Assembly (NCBI GenBank): GCA_017451385.1
Contig: JAFSPS010000011.1
Location: forward strand, 1 to 64,000
Length of the DNA stretch: 64,000 nucleotides
Source: Bacteroidales bacterium
Lineage (GTDB): Bacteria > Bacteroidota > Bacteroidia > Bacteroidales > P3
Reading direction: 5' to 3'
This document shows, piece after piece, positions 8,612 to 17,926 of this stretch. Made by a program: the position numbers and the translations under genes. How positions within the stretch are numbered: position 1 is the first letter of the stretch; every line of letters starts with the position of its first letter. The notes beneath the pieces are model-generated. The model was not told the origin of the DNA. It searched no databases and saw only the letters and a program-made list of their open reading frames with translations.

Positions 8612-8847
8612 TCGGGACAAATTCTGTCGCTTCATCTTTCTCTTAAAGGAAGATAGAAGGCACAAAAAATACGTTGTTTTCTTTCGTGGTCGAAAAAAAA
8701 TACGCCGTCTTCGCCCTTTTTGTGGTCAAAAAGATACCTTAAAATCTCTTCGTTAGTTTCGGTTCTTTCGTATTCGAAAAATAATTACGCCGAACTTGAC
8801 CCTTTCGTTGTCAAAAAACAATTTCGCAGTCTTTCATTGCTGTATTT
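8612..8847. other. Intergenic spacer holding the repeat array
   Basis: Between the NADAR-like gene and lrgA there is no gene. Most of the stretch is AT-rich, and it contains the four-unit array described separately at 8681-8815. Confidence 0.6.
8681..8815 (-). repeat. Dispersed TTCG-ACGAAAG repeat array, locus 1 (4 units)
   Basis: Four diverged units lie on the minus strand: 8681-8694 (CTTTCGTGGTCGAA on plus), 8716-8729, 8765-8778 (CTTTCGTATTCGAA) and 8802-8815. Starts are 35, 49 and 37 bases apart. Read on the minus strand, units begin TTCGACCACGAAAG or TTCGAATACGAAAG, and two units continue with GGGTCAAG or GGGCGAAG and then GGCGTA. Related arrays lie at 18296-18361 and 26146-26324. The unit core is a partial palindrome (TTTCG, 4 bases, CGAAA). 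Confidence 0.75.
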
Positions 8848-8851
8848 TTGC

Positions 8852-8859
8852 TAATTTTG
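8852..8859 (+). promoter_or_regulatory. Bacteroidetes -7 box for lrgA
   Basis: TAATTTTG followed by C fits TAnnTTTG and lies 28 bases before the lrgA ATG. No clear TTTG lies at -33. Confidence 0.4.
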
Positions 8860-8887
8860 CAAATCTTTTGCAAAGAGAGTATATGGA

Positions 8888-9265
8888 ATGAAAGTAATAC
8901 ATGGTTTTTGTATCATCATGGCATTCTATGCTTTGGGCGAAGCGTTGTCTATCCTGATAGGTCATTTTGTGCCGGGCAGCGTGCTGGGCATGGTGTTGCT
9001 TTTTGCCGCTCTCTGCTTGCGGTGGGTCAGCCCCGAGAGCATACGCGAGGTGGCGCATTTCCTCACCAGCAATATGATACTCCTATTCATCCCCACATTC
9101 ATGGGCATCATTGACACATGGGGACTTATCAGCGTCAGCTGGCTGGGATGGCTCGCTGTGGTGCTACTCACCACTGTGGCGGTCATGGCGGCGACGGGCT
9201 ACAGCGTGGAGTTTGTGGAACTCATGAGGCGCATGATGGGACGAAAGGGTGACATTGACTGTTAA
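8888..9265 (+). CDS. lrgA: CidA/LrgA family holin-like protein
   Basis: A 125-residue membrane protein with four predicted hydrophobic segments. The family signature VPGSVLGMVLLFAAL is seen near residue 29, and FIPTFMGI near residue 68. CidA/LrgA proteins are holin-like and work with LrgB; in other bacteria they influence murein hydrolase activity, cell death or export of pyruvate-like acids. The partner gene lrgB starts 26 bases downstream, so the two form an operon. Confidence 0.85.
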   Translation: MKVIHGFCIIMAFYALGEALSILIGHFVPGSVLGMVLLFAALCLRWVSPESIREVAHFLTSNMILLFIPTFMGIIDTWGLISVSWLGWLAVVLLTTVAVMAATGYSVEFVELMRRMMGRKGDIDC

Positions 9266-9291
9266 CTAATGGAGAAACATTGCAGAACAAG

Positions 9292-9990
9292 ATGTTTTCG
9301 GAAATAATCAATAGCGTTCCTTTCCTTTTGTTGCTCACGTTGGGTGCCTACATCTTTGGCGTATGGGTACGCACACGTTCACATATAGCCATGCTCAACC
9401 CCATGCTGATAGCCATACCTATCATCATCGCTGTGCTTTTGGTCTTCGACATAGAGCCGTCGCACTATATAGAGAGTAACCGTCTTATCACGTTTATGTT
9501 GGGGCCTTGTGTCGTGGCGTTAGGGCTTACGCTCTACGACCACCGCGTCATGATAGTGCGCAATCTTGCTGCCATAGCCACCGCCGTGGTGGTAGGTAGT
9601 GTGGTGGGTGTCGTCAGCGTGGTGCTTATGTGCCGGTGGCTGAATCTCGATGCGCTCTTCGAGGTCTCTATGGCTGCCAAGTCGGTCACGTTGCCCATAG
9701 CCCTCGACATCTCGCAGCCACTGGGCGGCAATGCCGCCATCACGGCCGTGTCGGTGGCCGTATGCGGACTGTTTGGCGGCATCGTTGGTCCTTCGCTGTT
9801 GCGCCTTCTCGGCATCCGCAATCCCGTTGCCGTAGGTGCGGCTATGGGCAGTGCGTCGCATGGCATAGGCACAGCGCGTGCCATAGAAGAGGGTGCTGTG
9901 CAGGGTGCTGTCAGCGGTCTCTGCATGGGACTGATGGGGGTGGCTACTGCCGTTGTGGCGCCGTTGCTGATGCAGTGGCTCGCCAGATAG
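9292..9990 (+). CDS. lrgB: LrgB family protein
   Basis: A 232-residue inner-membrane protein. It carries LrgB hallmarks: LGPCVVALGLTLYD, SMAAKSVTLPIALDI, AVCGLFGGIVGPSLL and GAAMGSASHGIGTARA. The frame could also start at a TTG at 9280, but the ATG at 9292 gives the usual N-terminus MFSEIINSVPF. It is the partner of LrgA directly upstream; such pairs are commonly adjacent. Confidence 0.9.
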   Translation: MFSEIINSVPFLLLLTLGAYIFGVWVRTRSHIAMLNPMLIAIPIIIAVLLVFDIEPSHYIESNRLITFMLGPCVVALGLTLYDHRVMIVRNLAAIATAVVVGSVVGVVSVVLMCRWLNLDALFEVSMAAKSVTLPIALDISQPLGGNAAITAVSVAVCGLFGGIVGPSLLRLLGIRNPVAVGAAMGSASHGIGTARAIEEGAVQGAVSGLCMGLMGVATAVVAPLLMQWLAR

Positions 9991-10046
9991 CACTACTTTT
10001 TCTCAAATCATCTTTCAGCGATAACACAAATACAAAACACCATACA

Positions 10047-11294
10047 ATGACTGCTACCATTATCAATATAGGCGACGAGCTGCTCATAGGGCAGGTTGTC
10101 AACAGCAATGCCTCCGTCATGTCGCAGATGCTCACAGCGTCAGGCATCGGAGTGAATGATGTCCTTGTCTGTGGCGACACGCGCGATGCAATACTGCTCT
10201 CGTTGCAACGTGCCCTCACTGACAGCGACATAGTGCTGATAACAGGAGGGCTGGGACCTACCAAGGACGATGTTACCAAGCAGGTGCTGTGCGACTATTT
10301 CGGCAGCGAACTCTACGAGAATGAGGAAGCCCTTGCCAATGTGCGACGCATTTTTGCTGCGCGTGGCTATGAGTTGACAGAGGTCAACCGCCGTCAGGCA
10401 TGGGTGCCACGGTGCTGCACGATGATAAACAATAGTGTTGGCACTGCCCCCTGCATGTGGTTTGACCTTGAAGGCACCGACCGCCGTCAGGTGGTGGTTT
10501 CTATGGCGGGAGTGCCTTTTGAGATGGAGCACCTTATGCGCACCGAGATAGTGCCGCGTCTGCAACGACAATTCCAGACGGGAGTCATCCTGTGCAAGAA
10601 CATCCTCACGCAGGGCATTGGAGAGTCGTTCCTGAGCGACCTTGTCGAGCCGTGGGAGCTGTCGTTGCCCGAGGGGTTGTCGGTTGCTTACCTGCCGGTG
10701 TCCGGTATGGTGAAGATGCGCCTCACGGCACGGGGTAGCGACGAGACGTCTCTGCGCAAGCGCATAGACGATGCAGCAGCCGCATTGCGTGCTGTGGCGG
10801 GGCAATATATAGTAGGCGAGGACTGCGAGACACTGCCCGAACTCGTGGCGCAGCGGTTTGCCGAGCGGCAGCTGACCCTTGCCACCGCCGAGAGCTGCAC
10901 GGGGGGTGCCATCGCTGCTGCCGTCACCGCCCTTGCGGGTGCGTCAGCCTATTATCGTGGTGGTGTGGTGGCGTACAGCAACGAGGTGAAGCAGGCGATG
11001 CTTGGCGTCGGAGCCGATGTGCTGCAGCAGCATGGTGCTGTGAGTGAGCCTGTAGTGCGCCAGATGGCCGAAGGGGCACGCCTTCGCATGGGGGCCGACT
11101 ATGCCGTGGCAACCTCTGGCGTTGCTGGCCCTGGTGGCGGCACAGCCGAGAAGCCTGTCGGCACGGTGTGGATGGCGCTTGCCTCGCCATCGGGCACGAT
11201 AGCGCAGTGCAAACACTACTCCGGTCCTCGAAGCCAGATAGTTGTACGGGCGTGTAACGAGATTTTCGCATGGCTCGCACGTAGTGTGCGTTAA
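10047..11294 (+). CDS. cinA: CinA-like competence/damage protein, nicotinamide mononucleotide deamidase
   Basis: A 415-residue two-domain protein. The N-terminal MoCF-like half has INIGDELLIGQVVNSNA and ITGGLGPTKDDVTK. The C-terminal half from about residue 270 is the PncC deamidase with TAESCTGGAIAA, GVVAYSNEVKQ and TSGVAGPGGGTAEKPVGTVW. Full-length CinA proteins of this kind pair a pyrophosphatase with NMN deamidase, and so recycle pyridine nucleotides. A much longer open frame reaches upstream into lrgB; the ATG at 10047 is chosen because the conserved MTATIINIGDELL starts there. Confidence 0.93.
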   Translation: MTATIINIGDELLIGQVVNSNASVMSQMLTASGIGVNDVLVCGDTRDAILLSLQRALTDSDIVLITGGLGPTKDDVTKQVLCDYFGSELYENEEALANVRRIFAARGYELTEVNRRQAWVPRCCTMINNSVGTAPCMWFDLEGTDRRQVVVSMAGVPFEMEHLMRTEIVPRLQRQFQTGVILCKNILTQGIGESFLSDLVEPWELSLPEGLSVAYLPVSGMVKMRLTARGSDETSLRKRIDDAAAALRAVAGQYIVGEDCETLPELVAQRFAERQLTLATAESCTGGAIAAAVTALAGASAYYRGGVVAYSNEVKQAMLGVGADVLQQHGAVSEPVVRQMAEGARLRMGADYAVATSGVAGPGGGTAEKPVGTVWMALASPSGTIAQCKHYSGPRSQIVVRACNEIFAWLARSVR

Positions 11295-11349
11295 CCGTTA
11301 TTATGATTACATTCATTAATCAACCAACTATTATTCAGATAAAACACTA

Positions 11350-11727
11350 ATGTCAAAATCGCTCCTTACCATTTTGTTGCTCGTCGTCTCCAATGTCTTT
11401 ATGACCTTTGCGTGGTACGGCAACCTTAAGTTACAGCAGCTGAAAATATCAACCGATTGGCCGCTGATAGTCGTCATTCTTGTCTCGTGGGGCGTAGCCT
11501 TGCTGGAATACTGTGTCATGATACCAGCCAACCGCATAGGGTCGCAGATAACCGGTGGGCCCTTCTCGCTTGTGCAGCTCAAAGTAATACAGGAAGCCAT
11601 CTCGCTGATAGTATTCACGGTGATTGTGGCCACGGTGTTCAAGGGTGAGCCAATCAAATGGAATAATTTTGTTTCTTTTGCCCTCATTATTGCTGCGGTC
11701 TTCTTTAGTTTCATGGATAGCAAATGA
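11350..11727 (+). CDS. DMT-family membrane protein (DUF486)
   Basis: A 125-residue hydrophobic protein with four membrane segments. The stretch SNVFMTFAWYGNLK near the start and LLEYCVMIPANRIG in the middle match the DUF486 branch of the drug/metabolite transporter superfamily. The family has no firmly assigned substrate. It lies between cinA and the DUF349 gene on the same strand, but a promoter follows it, so its expression could be separate from the next gene. Confidence 0.8.
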   Translation: MSKSLLTILLLVVSNVFMTFAWYGNLKLQQLKISTDWPLIVVILVSWGVALLEYCVMIPANRIGSQITGGPFSLVQLKVIQEAISLIVFTVIVATVFKGEPIKWNNFVSFALIIAAVFFSFMDSK

Positions 11728-11801
11728 TGCTCTACAACGGCCAGAGCAGCGGCTACAACGTACAGAGCGTATGCCGCAGACGCTGCTTGGCCATAGTAAA
11801 T

Positions 11802-11832
11802 TTTGCCAATTCGTTAATATTTTGTACCTTTG
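11802..11832 (+). promoter_or_regulatory. Promoter for the DUF349 gene
   Basis: TTTG at 11802-11805, 19 bases, then TACCTTTG at 11825-11832 followed by C. This is a full match to the Bacteroidetes consensus. It gives a leader of about 80 bases to the ATG at 11921 and argues against the longer open frame that begins upstream. Confidence 0.75.
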
Positions 11833-11920
11833 CTCCTGCTTTTTGTATGAAAGCATTGCAAATCTAACTGTTCTGTATCGTTGTGATACAGTGCGTATTT
11901 TAATTTATAACAACACCGAC

Positions 11921-13954
11921 ATGGAAGAACCTACCCAGATGCAGACGCCCGACAATGAGGCCATGCACACTACCGACAACACCAATCAGGAGCCTAAGGA
12001 GGCTCCCGTAGCCCCCGAATCCGTAGAGGATACTCAGCATGAGACGGCGGCAGAGCCAGTAGCACAAGAGAATACGGACGCTCCTGCCGCAGAGCCAGCA
12101 GAAGAGCCTTCGCCAGCCGAGGAGCCAGAGGCGAGTCCTGCCGCAGAACAGGAGTCCGGCGATGCCGAAGTCGCCGAAGACGAAGTGGCAGAGCCCGAAG
12201 TCAGCTATGACGGCCATACGCGCGAACAACTCATTGACGACCTGCAGCAGCTCCTGCAAAACGACATACAGGCCATCCATCGTCGTGTGATGGCGGTGCG
12301 TCAGCGTTTTACGGCTCTCACCAAAGAGGTGGAGCGTGAGGCCTATGAGCGTTTCCTTGCCGAGGGAGGTGTGAAAGAGCAGTATCAGACTGTCGCCGAC
12401 GAGCTATCGACGCGTTTCTTCGCCCTTGTCGATAGTTATAAGCAACGCCGTCAGCAGTATAAGGATGCCCTCGAACAGCAGAAAGAGCAGAACTATGAGG
12501 CCAAGAAGCAGACGCTCGACGAGCTGCGCCAACTCATTGACAGCGATGAGGAAACATTGAAACAGCTCTACGACCGTTTCTACACCATACAAGAGAAGTG
12601 GAAGACTATAGGCGAGGTGCCGCGCGAGCATCTCAATGACTTGTGGCAGAACTATCACCTGCTTGTAGAGAAGTTCTTCAACAAGGTGAATATCAACAAG
12701 GAGTTGCGTATGCTTGACCTTAAACGCAACCTTGAGGAGAAGGTACAGCTCTGCGAGAAAGCCGAAGAGCTGATAGTGGAAGAATCTACCGTCAAAGCCA
12801 TCAAGCTCATCAACCAACTGCGCGACCGTTGGCGCGAGATAGGTCCCGTGCCCGACGAGCAGAACGAGGAGATATGGCAGCGTTTCCGCAATGCGGTGTC
12901 GCAGATAGAGGCACGTCGCAAAGAATACTACGAGCAACGCAAGGACGAGATGGACAAGAACCTCCTCGCCAAGCAGGAACTTGTAGCTCAGATGCGTGAG
13001 CTGACGCAGACCGTGCCGGAGACCACGGCACAGTGGAATGCCACGACGCAGAAGGTGGACGATATGCTCAAACTGTGGAAGAGCATAGGCCCCGTGCCAC
13101 GCGATGTCAACGAAGAGATATGGTCGCAGTTCAAAGGCATGATAGATGCTTTCTATGAGACCAAGAAGGCGCATTTTAACACCATGCGCGACGAGCAGAC
13201 GGAGAATTACAACCGCAAGATAGAGCTATGCCTCAAGGCAGAGGCCATAGCCATGCGCGACGACTGGAAGCGCGCCACCGAGGAGCTGCTGCAGCTGCAG
13301 GCAGAGTGGAAGAGCATTGGACCCACGAGCCGCAAAGTCAGCGAGAAGGTGTGGCATCGTTTCCGCAGTGCCTGCGACGACTTCTTCAGACGTAAAGGCG
13401 AGTATTTCAAGAATATGCGTTCGTCGGAGAGCGAGAACCTTGCCAAGAAACAGGAAATCCTCGACAAACTCAAGTCCTATGAGTTCGGCAACGACAAGGA
13501 GGAGAACCTCCGCGTCATCAAGGAGTTCCAACGTCAATGGATGGAGATAGGCCATGTGCCTATTGCTGAAAAGGACCGTTTGCAGAAAGAGTTTCGCGAC
13601 ACTATAAACGCTCATTTCGAGAAGTTGAAAATCAGTGCGCGAGAGGCTGCCGAAGATGCCTACCGCGAGCGTGTGCAGGCTGGTAGCGGCGACAAGCGTT
13701 TCGTCAGCAGCGAGCGTCAGCAGCTCACGGAGAAGATAGAGAAGCTCAAAGCCTCCGTGAAGCTGTGGGAGAACAACCTCGGATTCCTTGCCAGCAGCCG
13801 CTCCGCCGACTTGCTCAAAGAGGAGTTTGAGAAGAAGATGCAGGCCACACGCCAGCAGATAGCCCTGCTGGAGGCTAAACTGAAAATCCTCAATCGTAGC
13901 GAGAAAGAGGAGAAGAGCGCAGAAGGCGCAAAGGAGGAGAACGGTGCGGAATAG
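11921..13954 (+). CDS. DUF349 repeat coiled-coil protein
   Basis: A 677-residue charged protein. Residues 1-90 are an acidic Glu/Pro/Ala-rich tail. From about residue 110 onward, repeats of the DUF349 kind follow, each with a W..IG.V pattern (KWKTIGEVPREH, RWREIGPVPDEQ, LWKSIGPVPRDV, EWKSIGPTSRKV, QWMEIGHVPIAE), so five are seen. The final 60 residues form a coiled coil. The function of DUF349 is not established. A strong promoter precedes this ATG and no other start fits better. The GldB-like gene overlaps its end by 11 bases, so both are probably cotranscribed. Confidence 0.85.
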   Translation: MEEPTQMQTPDNEAMHTTDNTNQEPKEAPVAPESVEDTQHETAAEPVAQENTDAPAAEPAEEPSPAEEPEASPAAEQESGDAEVAEDEVAEPEVSYDGHTREQLIDDLQQLLQNDIQAIHRRVMAVRQRFTALTKEVEREAYERFLAEGGVKEQYQTVADELSTRFFALVDSYKQRRQQYKDALEQQKEQNYEAKKQTLDELRQLIDSDEETLKQLYDRFYTIQEKWKTIGEVPREHLNDLWQNYHLLVEKFFNKVNINKELRMLDLKRNLEEKVQLCEKAEELIVEESTVKAIKLINQLRDRWREIGPVPDEQNEEIWQRFRNAVSQIEARRKEYYEQRKDEMDKNLLAKQELVAQMRELTQTVPETTAQWNATTQKVDDMLKLWKSIGPVPRDVNEEIWSQFKGMIDAFYETKKAHFNTMRDEQTENYNRKIELCLKAEAIAMRDDWKRATEELLQLQAEWKSIGPTSRKVSEKVWHRFRSACDDFFRRKGEYFKNMRSSESENLAKKQEILDKLKSYEFGNDKEENLRVIKEFQRQWMEIGHVPIAEKDRLQKEFRDTINAHFEKLKISAREAAEDAYRERVQAGSGDKRFVSSERQQLTEKIEKLKASVKLWENNLGFLASSRSADLLKEEFEKKMQATRQQIALLEAKLKILNRSEKEEKSAEGAKEENGAE

Positions 13955-14930
13955 GCATATAGCTATCCTCCCGTGGCTGGCAGTGGCGTTTGTGGTGGCT
14001 CTGTCGTTGTCAGGATGCCGCCACAATGCCTCGCAGGGTGCTGTGCACATAGAGCGCTTCGAACAGGTGCTCCTTAATAGTCCCAGTGAGACGCTGGCAG
14101 ACAGTCTGGCATCCTTTGCCCGCCGCTGTCCTACGCCTCTGCTGCGCATCTTTCCCGACGACGAGCAGTATATGCAGCTGGTCATGGGATTTCGTTCTGA
14201 CAGTGTGGTGCACATGGTCAACGACACCATCGTGCGCCATCTGGGTGACCTCGCATGGGTCGAACAGTCACTCTACGAGGCGTTGGCGCGTGCCTACAAA
14301 CTCGATACTGCCATTACCTGCAGCACCTTTGTGACCTATATCAGCAACGCCGGCTATGCCAACAGGGTGGCGGCAGACCGCTATAGTCGTTCTATGACGA
14401 TATCCATTGACGAATATGTATCGCCACAGATGCAGGCATTTGGCTATTTCGGCGAGCCACTCTACATAGTGCGCCAATGTACGCCCGAGCATATCGCGCC
14501 CGACTGCATGTCGGAACTTGTGCGCCAGCATATCGCCATGCCCGAGGGTGAGATGACGCTGCTTGACTATATCGTTGCCGAGGGCAAGGTGCAATACTTT
14601 CTGCACAAGGTTTTTCCCCGTGTGGCCGATAGTACCCTTTTCCGCTACACCGACAGCCAGATGCAGTGGATGGAGGCTAACGAGGCCAACGTGTGGGGCT
14701 ATTTCGTACAGAACAAGATGCTTTATAGCCACGACTATGGCCGGTTGCGCAATTTCATTGATGATGCTCCCAAGACTAATGCCTTTCATGAGTCGGCACC
14801 ACGCACGGTGGAGTATATAGGCTATCGGATGGTGAGCCGCTATATGAAGAAGAGCGGCATCACCTTCCACCAGCTGCTGGGTGAGACCGACGGGCACAAG
14901 ATACTATATGAGTCGGGCTATCGCCCGTAG
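13944..14930 (+). CDS. gldB: GldB-like gliding motility lipoprotein
   Basis: A 328-residue protein with a lipoprotein signal (ALSLSGC, lipidated Cys near residue 25). It has the GldB-type pattern: ISIDEYVSP, then LLDYIVAEGKVQYF, then FRYTDSQMQWMEANEANVWGYF and IGYRMVSRYMK. GldB is required for gliding in flavobacteria; in non-gliding Bacteroidales the homologues are of unknown role. The start is a GTG that overlaps the stop of the DUF349 gene. No other gld gene is present in the window. Confidence 0.7.
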   Translation: MRNRHIAILPWLAVAFVVALSLSGCRHNASQGAVHIERFEQVLLNSPSETLADSLASFARRCPTPLLRIFPDDEQYMQLVMGFRSDSVVHMVNDTIVRHLGDLAWVEQSLYEALARAYKLDTAITCSTFVTYISNAGYANRVAADRYSRSMTISIDEYVSPQMQAFGYFGEPLYIVRQCTPEHIAPDCMSELVRQHIAMPEGEMTLLDYIVAEGKVQYFLHKVFPRVADSTLFRYTDSQMQWMEANEANVWGYFVQNKMLYSHDYGRLRNFIDDAPKTNAFHESAPRTVEYIGYRMVSRYMKKSGITFHQLLGETDGHKILYESGYRP

Positions 14931-14996
14931 AGAAAAAGATAACATGCACGATGCCGGAAAAAGAGGGGGAGAGAATGTGCATAAAAGCTCAAGACA

Positions 14997-16901
14997 ATGA
15001 GAAAAGGAACAAACATATACAAATTTATTCTTCTTCGCTTCCTGCTTGCGGTGGCCCTGCTGCTTTTGTCGCAAGTGTTGTTCTATTTTTTCAATACTCG
15101 TATTTTTCATATCGCAGGCTCTGCCGAGGCGTGGGGGATAGTGTGGGGCAATGTGCGTTTTGGTGTGGCAACTATGGCGTTGGTGCTAATGCCTTTCGTG
15201 GTGCTTTATCTTTTGCCGTTCCGCTACAGATGGAACGCCCAGTTTCGCCGCTGGACGGATGTGTTGCTCTACTATGTCCCTGTCATTGCCGTCATAGCTG
15301 CTAACACCATAGACACTGTCTATTATCAGTTTACCTACCGGCGTATGACGGCGGAGGTGTTCTCCTACGTCGGTGTAGGGGGCAAGATGTCAACGCTCAT
15401 ACCGCTCTTTGTCTCCGACTATTGGTATGGTTTTGTGACATTTGGCCTCGAGGTGGCTCTCTTCTGCTTTTTAGCGCGTCGTATTCGCCTCGCCACGATG
15501 GACGACCATTACTTTTGGCGTCTCTCCGACCTTATTATTTCCTTTGTCTCTCTTTGTCTCATGGTGCTGATGGTGCGTGGCGGTGTGCAGCGGCATTTCC
15601 TCCCCCTAACTGATGCAGCACGCTATTGTCAGGCAAAAAATATGTCGCTCGTCAACAATAGCGGCTACAACATTTTGCGCACCATAGGTGCTGCCGAAGA
15701 TGATTGCCTGCCGACAATGGACGAGGCATGCCACCAGCTGCCGCAGCATCTGCCGCAGCATCTGCCGCAGCATCTGCCTATGGCGGTGCAGTCGGACACC
15801 CTGCCGTATCGTAATGTCATGATTATCATCCTTGAGAGCTTCTCGCAGGAATATATGGGATGCTATAACAAGGAGCTTGAGCAGAGTTTCACGCCTTTTC
15901 TCGACTCTTTGTCGCAGTATTGCCGTGTCTATCAGGGACGTTCTAATGGCAAAGAGTCCGTCGAAGGTGTCGCCGCCGTGCTTTCGGGCATACCGTCGCT
16001 TACTGATACTCCGTTCATCCTTAGCACATACGGCAAGACTACGGACACTTTGATGTCGCTGCCGCTGTTGTTCCAGCGTCACGGTTTCTCCACATCGTTC
16101 TTCCATGGCAGCTATCGTGGCGTGTTAGGCTTCGACCGCTTCTGTCAAAAGATGAATGTCGATGCCTATTATGGGCTGGAAGAGTACATGGATTCTAAGC
16201 AGAGCAAGCCATCGGACTTCGACAATGCGTGGGGCATCTACGATGAGCCCTATCTGCAGTATGTGGCACGACAGATTGACACCTTGCGCAAGCCTTTCTT
16301 TGCTGCTCTCTTCACCCTTTCGTCGCATCATCCTTATGGTCTGCCGCGCGATGTGAAAGACGCTTTCCCCGAAGGCAACCATCCCCTTCTGCGTACGGTG
16401 GCATACAGCGACCATGCCCTACGCGAGTTCTTCGCCACGGCAAAAAAGAAGACGTGGTACGACAACACCCTTTTCGTCATCACTGGCGACCACCCGGGGC
16501 AGGGCCTTACACCGCAGTATAATGACTATGACGGATGGTACAATGTGCCGATGCTGTTCTTCTGCCCTTCAGACAGTGTGGCATTCGTCAGCCCACGCGT
16601 CATGCAGCAGATAGATGTCATGCCTACGCTGTGCGACATGTTCCATCTGCAAGACACGTTTCCGTGCCTTGGCGTGAGTGCCTTGCAGCGTCCCGATGCA
16701 GGGTGGCAGATTGTCTATGGTTCGGGCTACCATATGCTGCTCTCGCAGGATGCTCGCGACCCCAGTCAGCATAGCGTGGCGACCATCTCGGGGACCAATG
16801 TGGAAGGGGCAGAACGCGATGTCAAACGGCTGCGCTCCATTTTGCAGTATTACTATGATATGTTCTATTTCGTGCAGAAAGATTCTATACCACAGCGTTA
16901 A
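14997..16901 (+). CDS. LTA synthase/phosphoglycerol transferase family membrane protein
   Basis: A 634-residue protein. About five membrane segments lie in residues 10-200, and a periplasmic sulfatase-fold domain follows from about residue 275 (NVMIIILESFSQEY, GRSNGKESVEGVAAVLSG with the nucleophile Thr/Ser region, ITGDHPGQG as metal ligand). This family transfers phosphoglycerol or phosphoethanolamine type groups to envelope polymers; the exact donor is unknown here. A threefold LPQH repeat lies in the linker near residues 248-260. It starts 66 bases after the GldB-like gene. Confidence 0.85.
   Translation: MRKGTNIYKFILLRFLLAVALLLLSQVLFYFFNTRIFHIAGSAEAWGIVWGNVRFGVATMALVLMPFVVLYLLPFRYRWNAQFRRWTDVLLYYVPVIAVIAANTIDTVYYQFTYRRMTAEVFSYVGVGGKMSTLIPLFVSDYWYGFVTFGLEVALFCFLARRIRLATMDDHYFWRLSDLIISFVSLCLMVLMVRGGVQRHFLPLTDAARYCQAKNMSLVNNSGYNILRTIGAAEDDCLPTMDEACHQLPQHLPQHLPQHLPMAVQSDTLPYRNVMIIILESFSQEYMGCYNKELEQSFTPFLDSLSQYCRVYQGRSNGKESVEGVAAVLSGIPSLTDTPFILSTYGKTTDTLMSLPLLFQRHGFSTSFFHGSYRGVLGFDRFCQKMNVDAYYGLEEYMDSKQSKPSDFDNAWGIYDEPYLQYVARQIDTLRKPFFAALFTLSSHHPYGLPRDVKDAFPEGNHPLLRTVAYSDHALREFFATAKKKTWYDNTLFVITGDHPGQGLTPQYNDYDGWYNVPMLFFCPSDSVAFVSPRVMQQIDVMPTLCDMFHLQDTFPCLGVSALQRPDAGWQIVYGSGYHMLLSQDARDPSQHSVATISGTNVEGAERDVKRLRSILQYYYDMFYFVQKDSIPQR
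15738..15773 (+). repeat. 12-base tandem repeat within the LTA-synthase-like gene
   Basis: CTGCCGCAGCAT occurs three times in perfect register (15738-15749, 15750-15761, 15762-15773), followed by a partial CTGCC. It codes for LPQH repeated. The unit length is a multiple of three, so copy number change would keep the frame. Confidence 0.85.
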
Positions 16902-16946
16902 AGAGTATCTTTCACATCCTTATGGTGCATTAACTCTGAGAAAAAT

Positions 16947-17894
16947 ATGAAAAAGACAATGACCGTTGTCGTGAACCCCGTTTCGGGTATCGGACGACAG
17001 AAGAAAATAGAGAAGCTGCTGCGAGAAAATCTCAACCACGACCTTTTTGACTACGAGGTTATCTATACAGAATATATCCATCACGGCACTCTGCTTGCCA
17101 AGGATGCTGCCGACCGCGGACGCGATATCGTCGTGGCTGTGGGCGGCGACGGCTCTGTCAATGATGTCATTGCCGGTATCAAGGACAGTCCTGTGCGGCT
17201 GGGCATTATCCCGTGCGGCAGCGGCAACGGACTGGCACGCTGTCTCGGCCTTCCGCTGACGCCGGCATTTGCCATACGCGTGCTCAACCAGATGAAGGAA
17301 GAGTCGATAGACACTATCGTGCTCAACGACAAATATATCATTGCCAGCATCGCCGGAGTGGGCTTCGATGCCTATGTGGCGCGCCTTATGCGCTCTGCCA
17401 AGACGCGTGGTTTTCCCGCCTATGTCTCCCTGATGATGCGAGAATATGCTGCCTACGAGTGCAAGGACTATCGGTTCTATCTGGATGGCTCCGAACAGCC
17501 TATGCTGCGCAACGCTTGGTTCATCTCTTTTGCCAACTCCAATCAGTTTGGCTATGCCGCCGCCATTGCCCCCAAGGCCAAGCTTGACGACGGCCTCATC
17601 GATGTCAGCGTTGTTGATAAGGTGCCGTTGGAGCATCTGCCTGTCTCTGTGCCACTGCTCTACGCCAACCATATAGAGCTGAGCCAGCATGTGGAGATTT
17701 TCAAGGCTCGCGACATTGTCGTCGAGGGCAATGTCGATAAATGGGTGAATATCGACGGCGAGGGCGAGAATGTGGGACGCGACTTGCATTTTGTAAACTA
17801 TCATAAATCGCTCAATATCCTTGCGCGCGACAAGAGCATCCCGCTTATCATCCGTGAACACAAGCTGCCGGAATGGGTAAGGATGAAGAAATAA
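16947..17894 (+). CDS. Diacylglycerol kinase-family lipid kinase (YegS/BmrU-like)
   Basis: A 315-residue protein with the DAGK catalytic domain: VVNPVSGIGRQKK near the start, AVGGDGSVNDVIAGI near residue 66 (GGDG nucleotide loop), and IPCGSGNGLARCL near residue 88. The C-terminal half shows KLDDGLIDVSVV and GEGENVGRDLHFVNY. Such enzymes phosphorylate diacylglycerol or sphingosine-like lipids, and Bacteroidetes do make sphingolipids, but the substrate cannot be read from sequence. It starts 46 bases after the previous gene and is probably cotranscribed with it. Confidence 0.88.
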   Translation: MKKTMTVVVNPVSGIGRQKKIEKLLRENLNHDLFDYEVIYTEYIHHGTLLAKDAADRGRDIVVAVGGDGSVNDVIAGIKDSPVRLGIIPCGSGNGLARCLGLPLTPAFAIRVLNQMKEESIDTIVLNDKYIIASIAGVGFDAYVARLMRSAKTRGFPAYVSLMMREYAAYECKDYRFYLDGSEQPMLRNAWFISFANSNQFGYAAAIAPKAKLDDGLIDVSVVDKVPLEHLPVSVPLLYANHIELSQHVEIFKARDIVVEGNVDKWVNIDGEGENVGRDLHFVNYHKSLNILARDKSIPLIIREHKLPEWVRMKK

Positions 17895-17926
17895 CGCCAC
17901 TGTTATAGGATATTATAGTACTGCTT

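Noticed and set aside
8681-8815. Possible CRISPR array at the TTCG repeats
   Set aside because: The units are diverged, spacing is irregular, and there are no adjacent cas genes or well-defined spacers.
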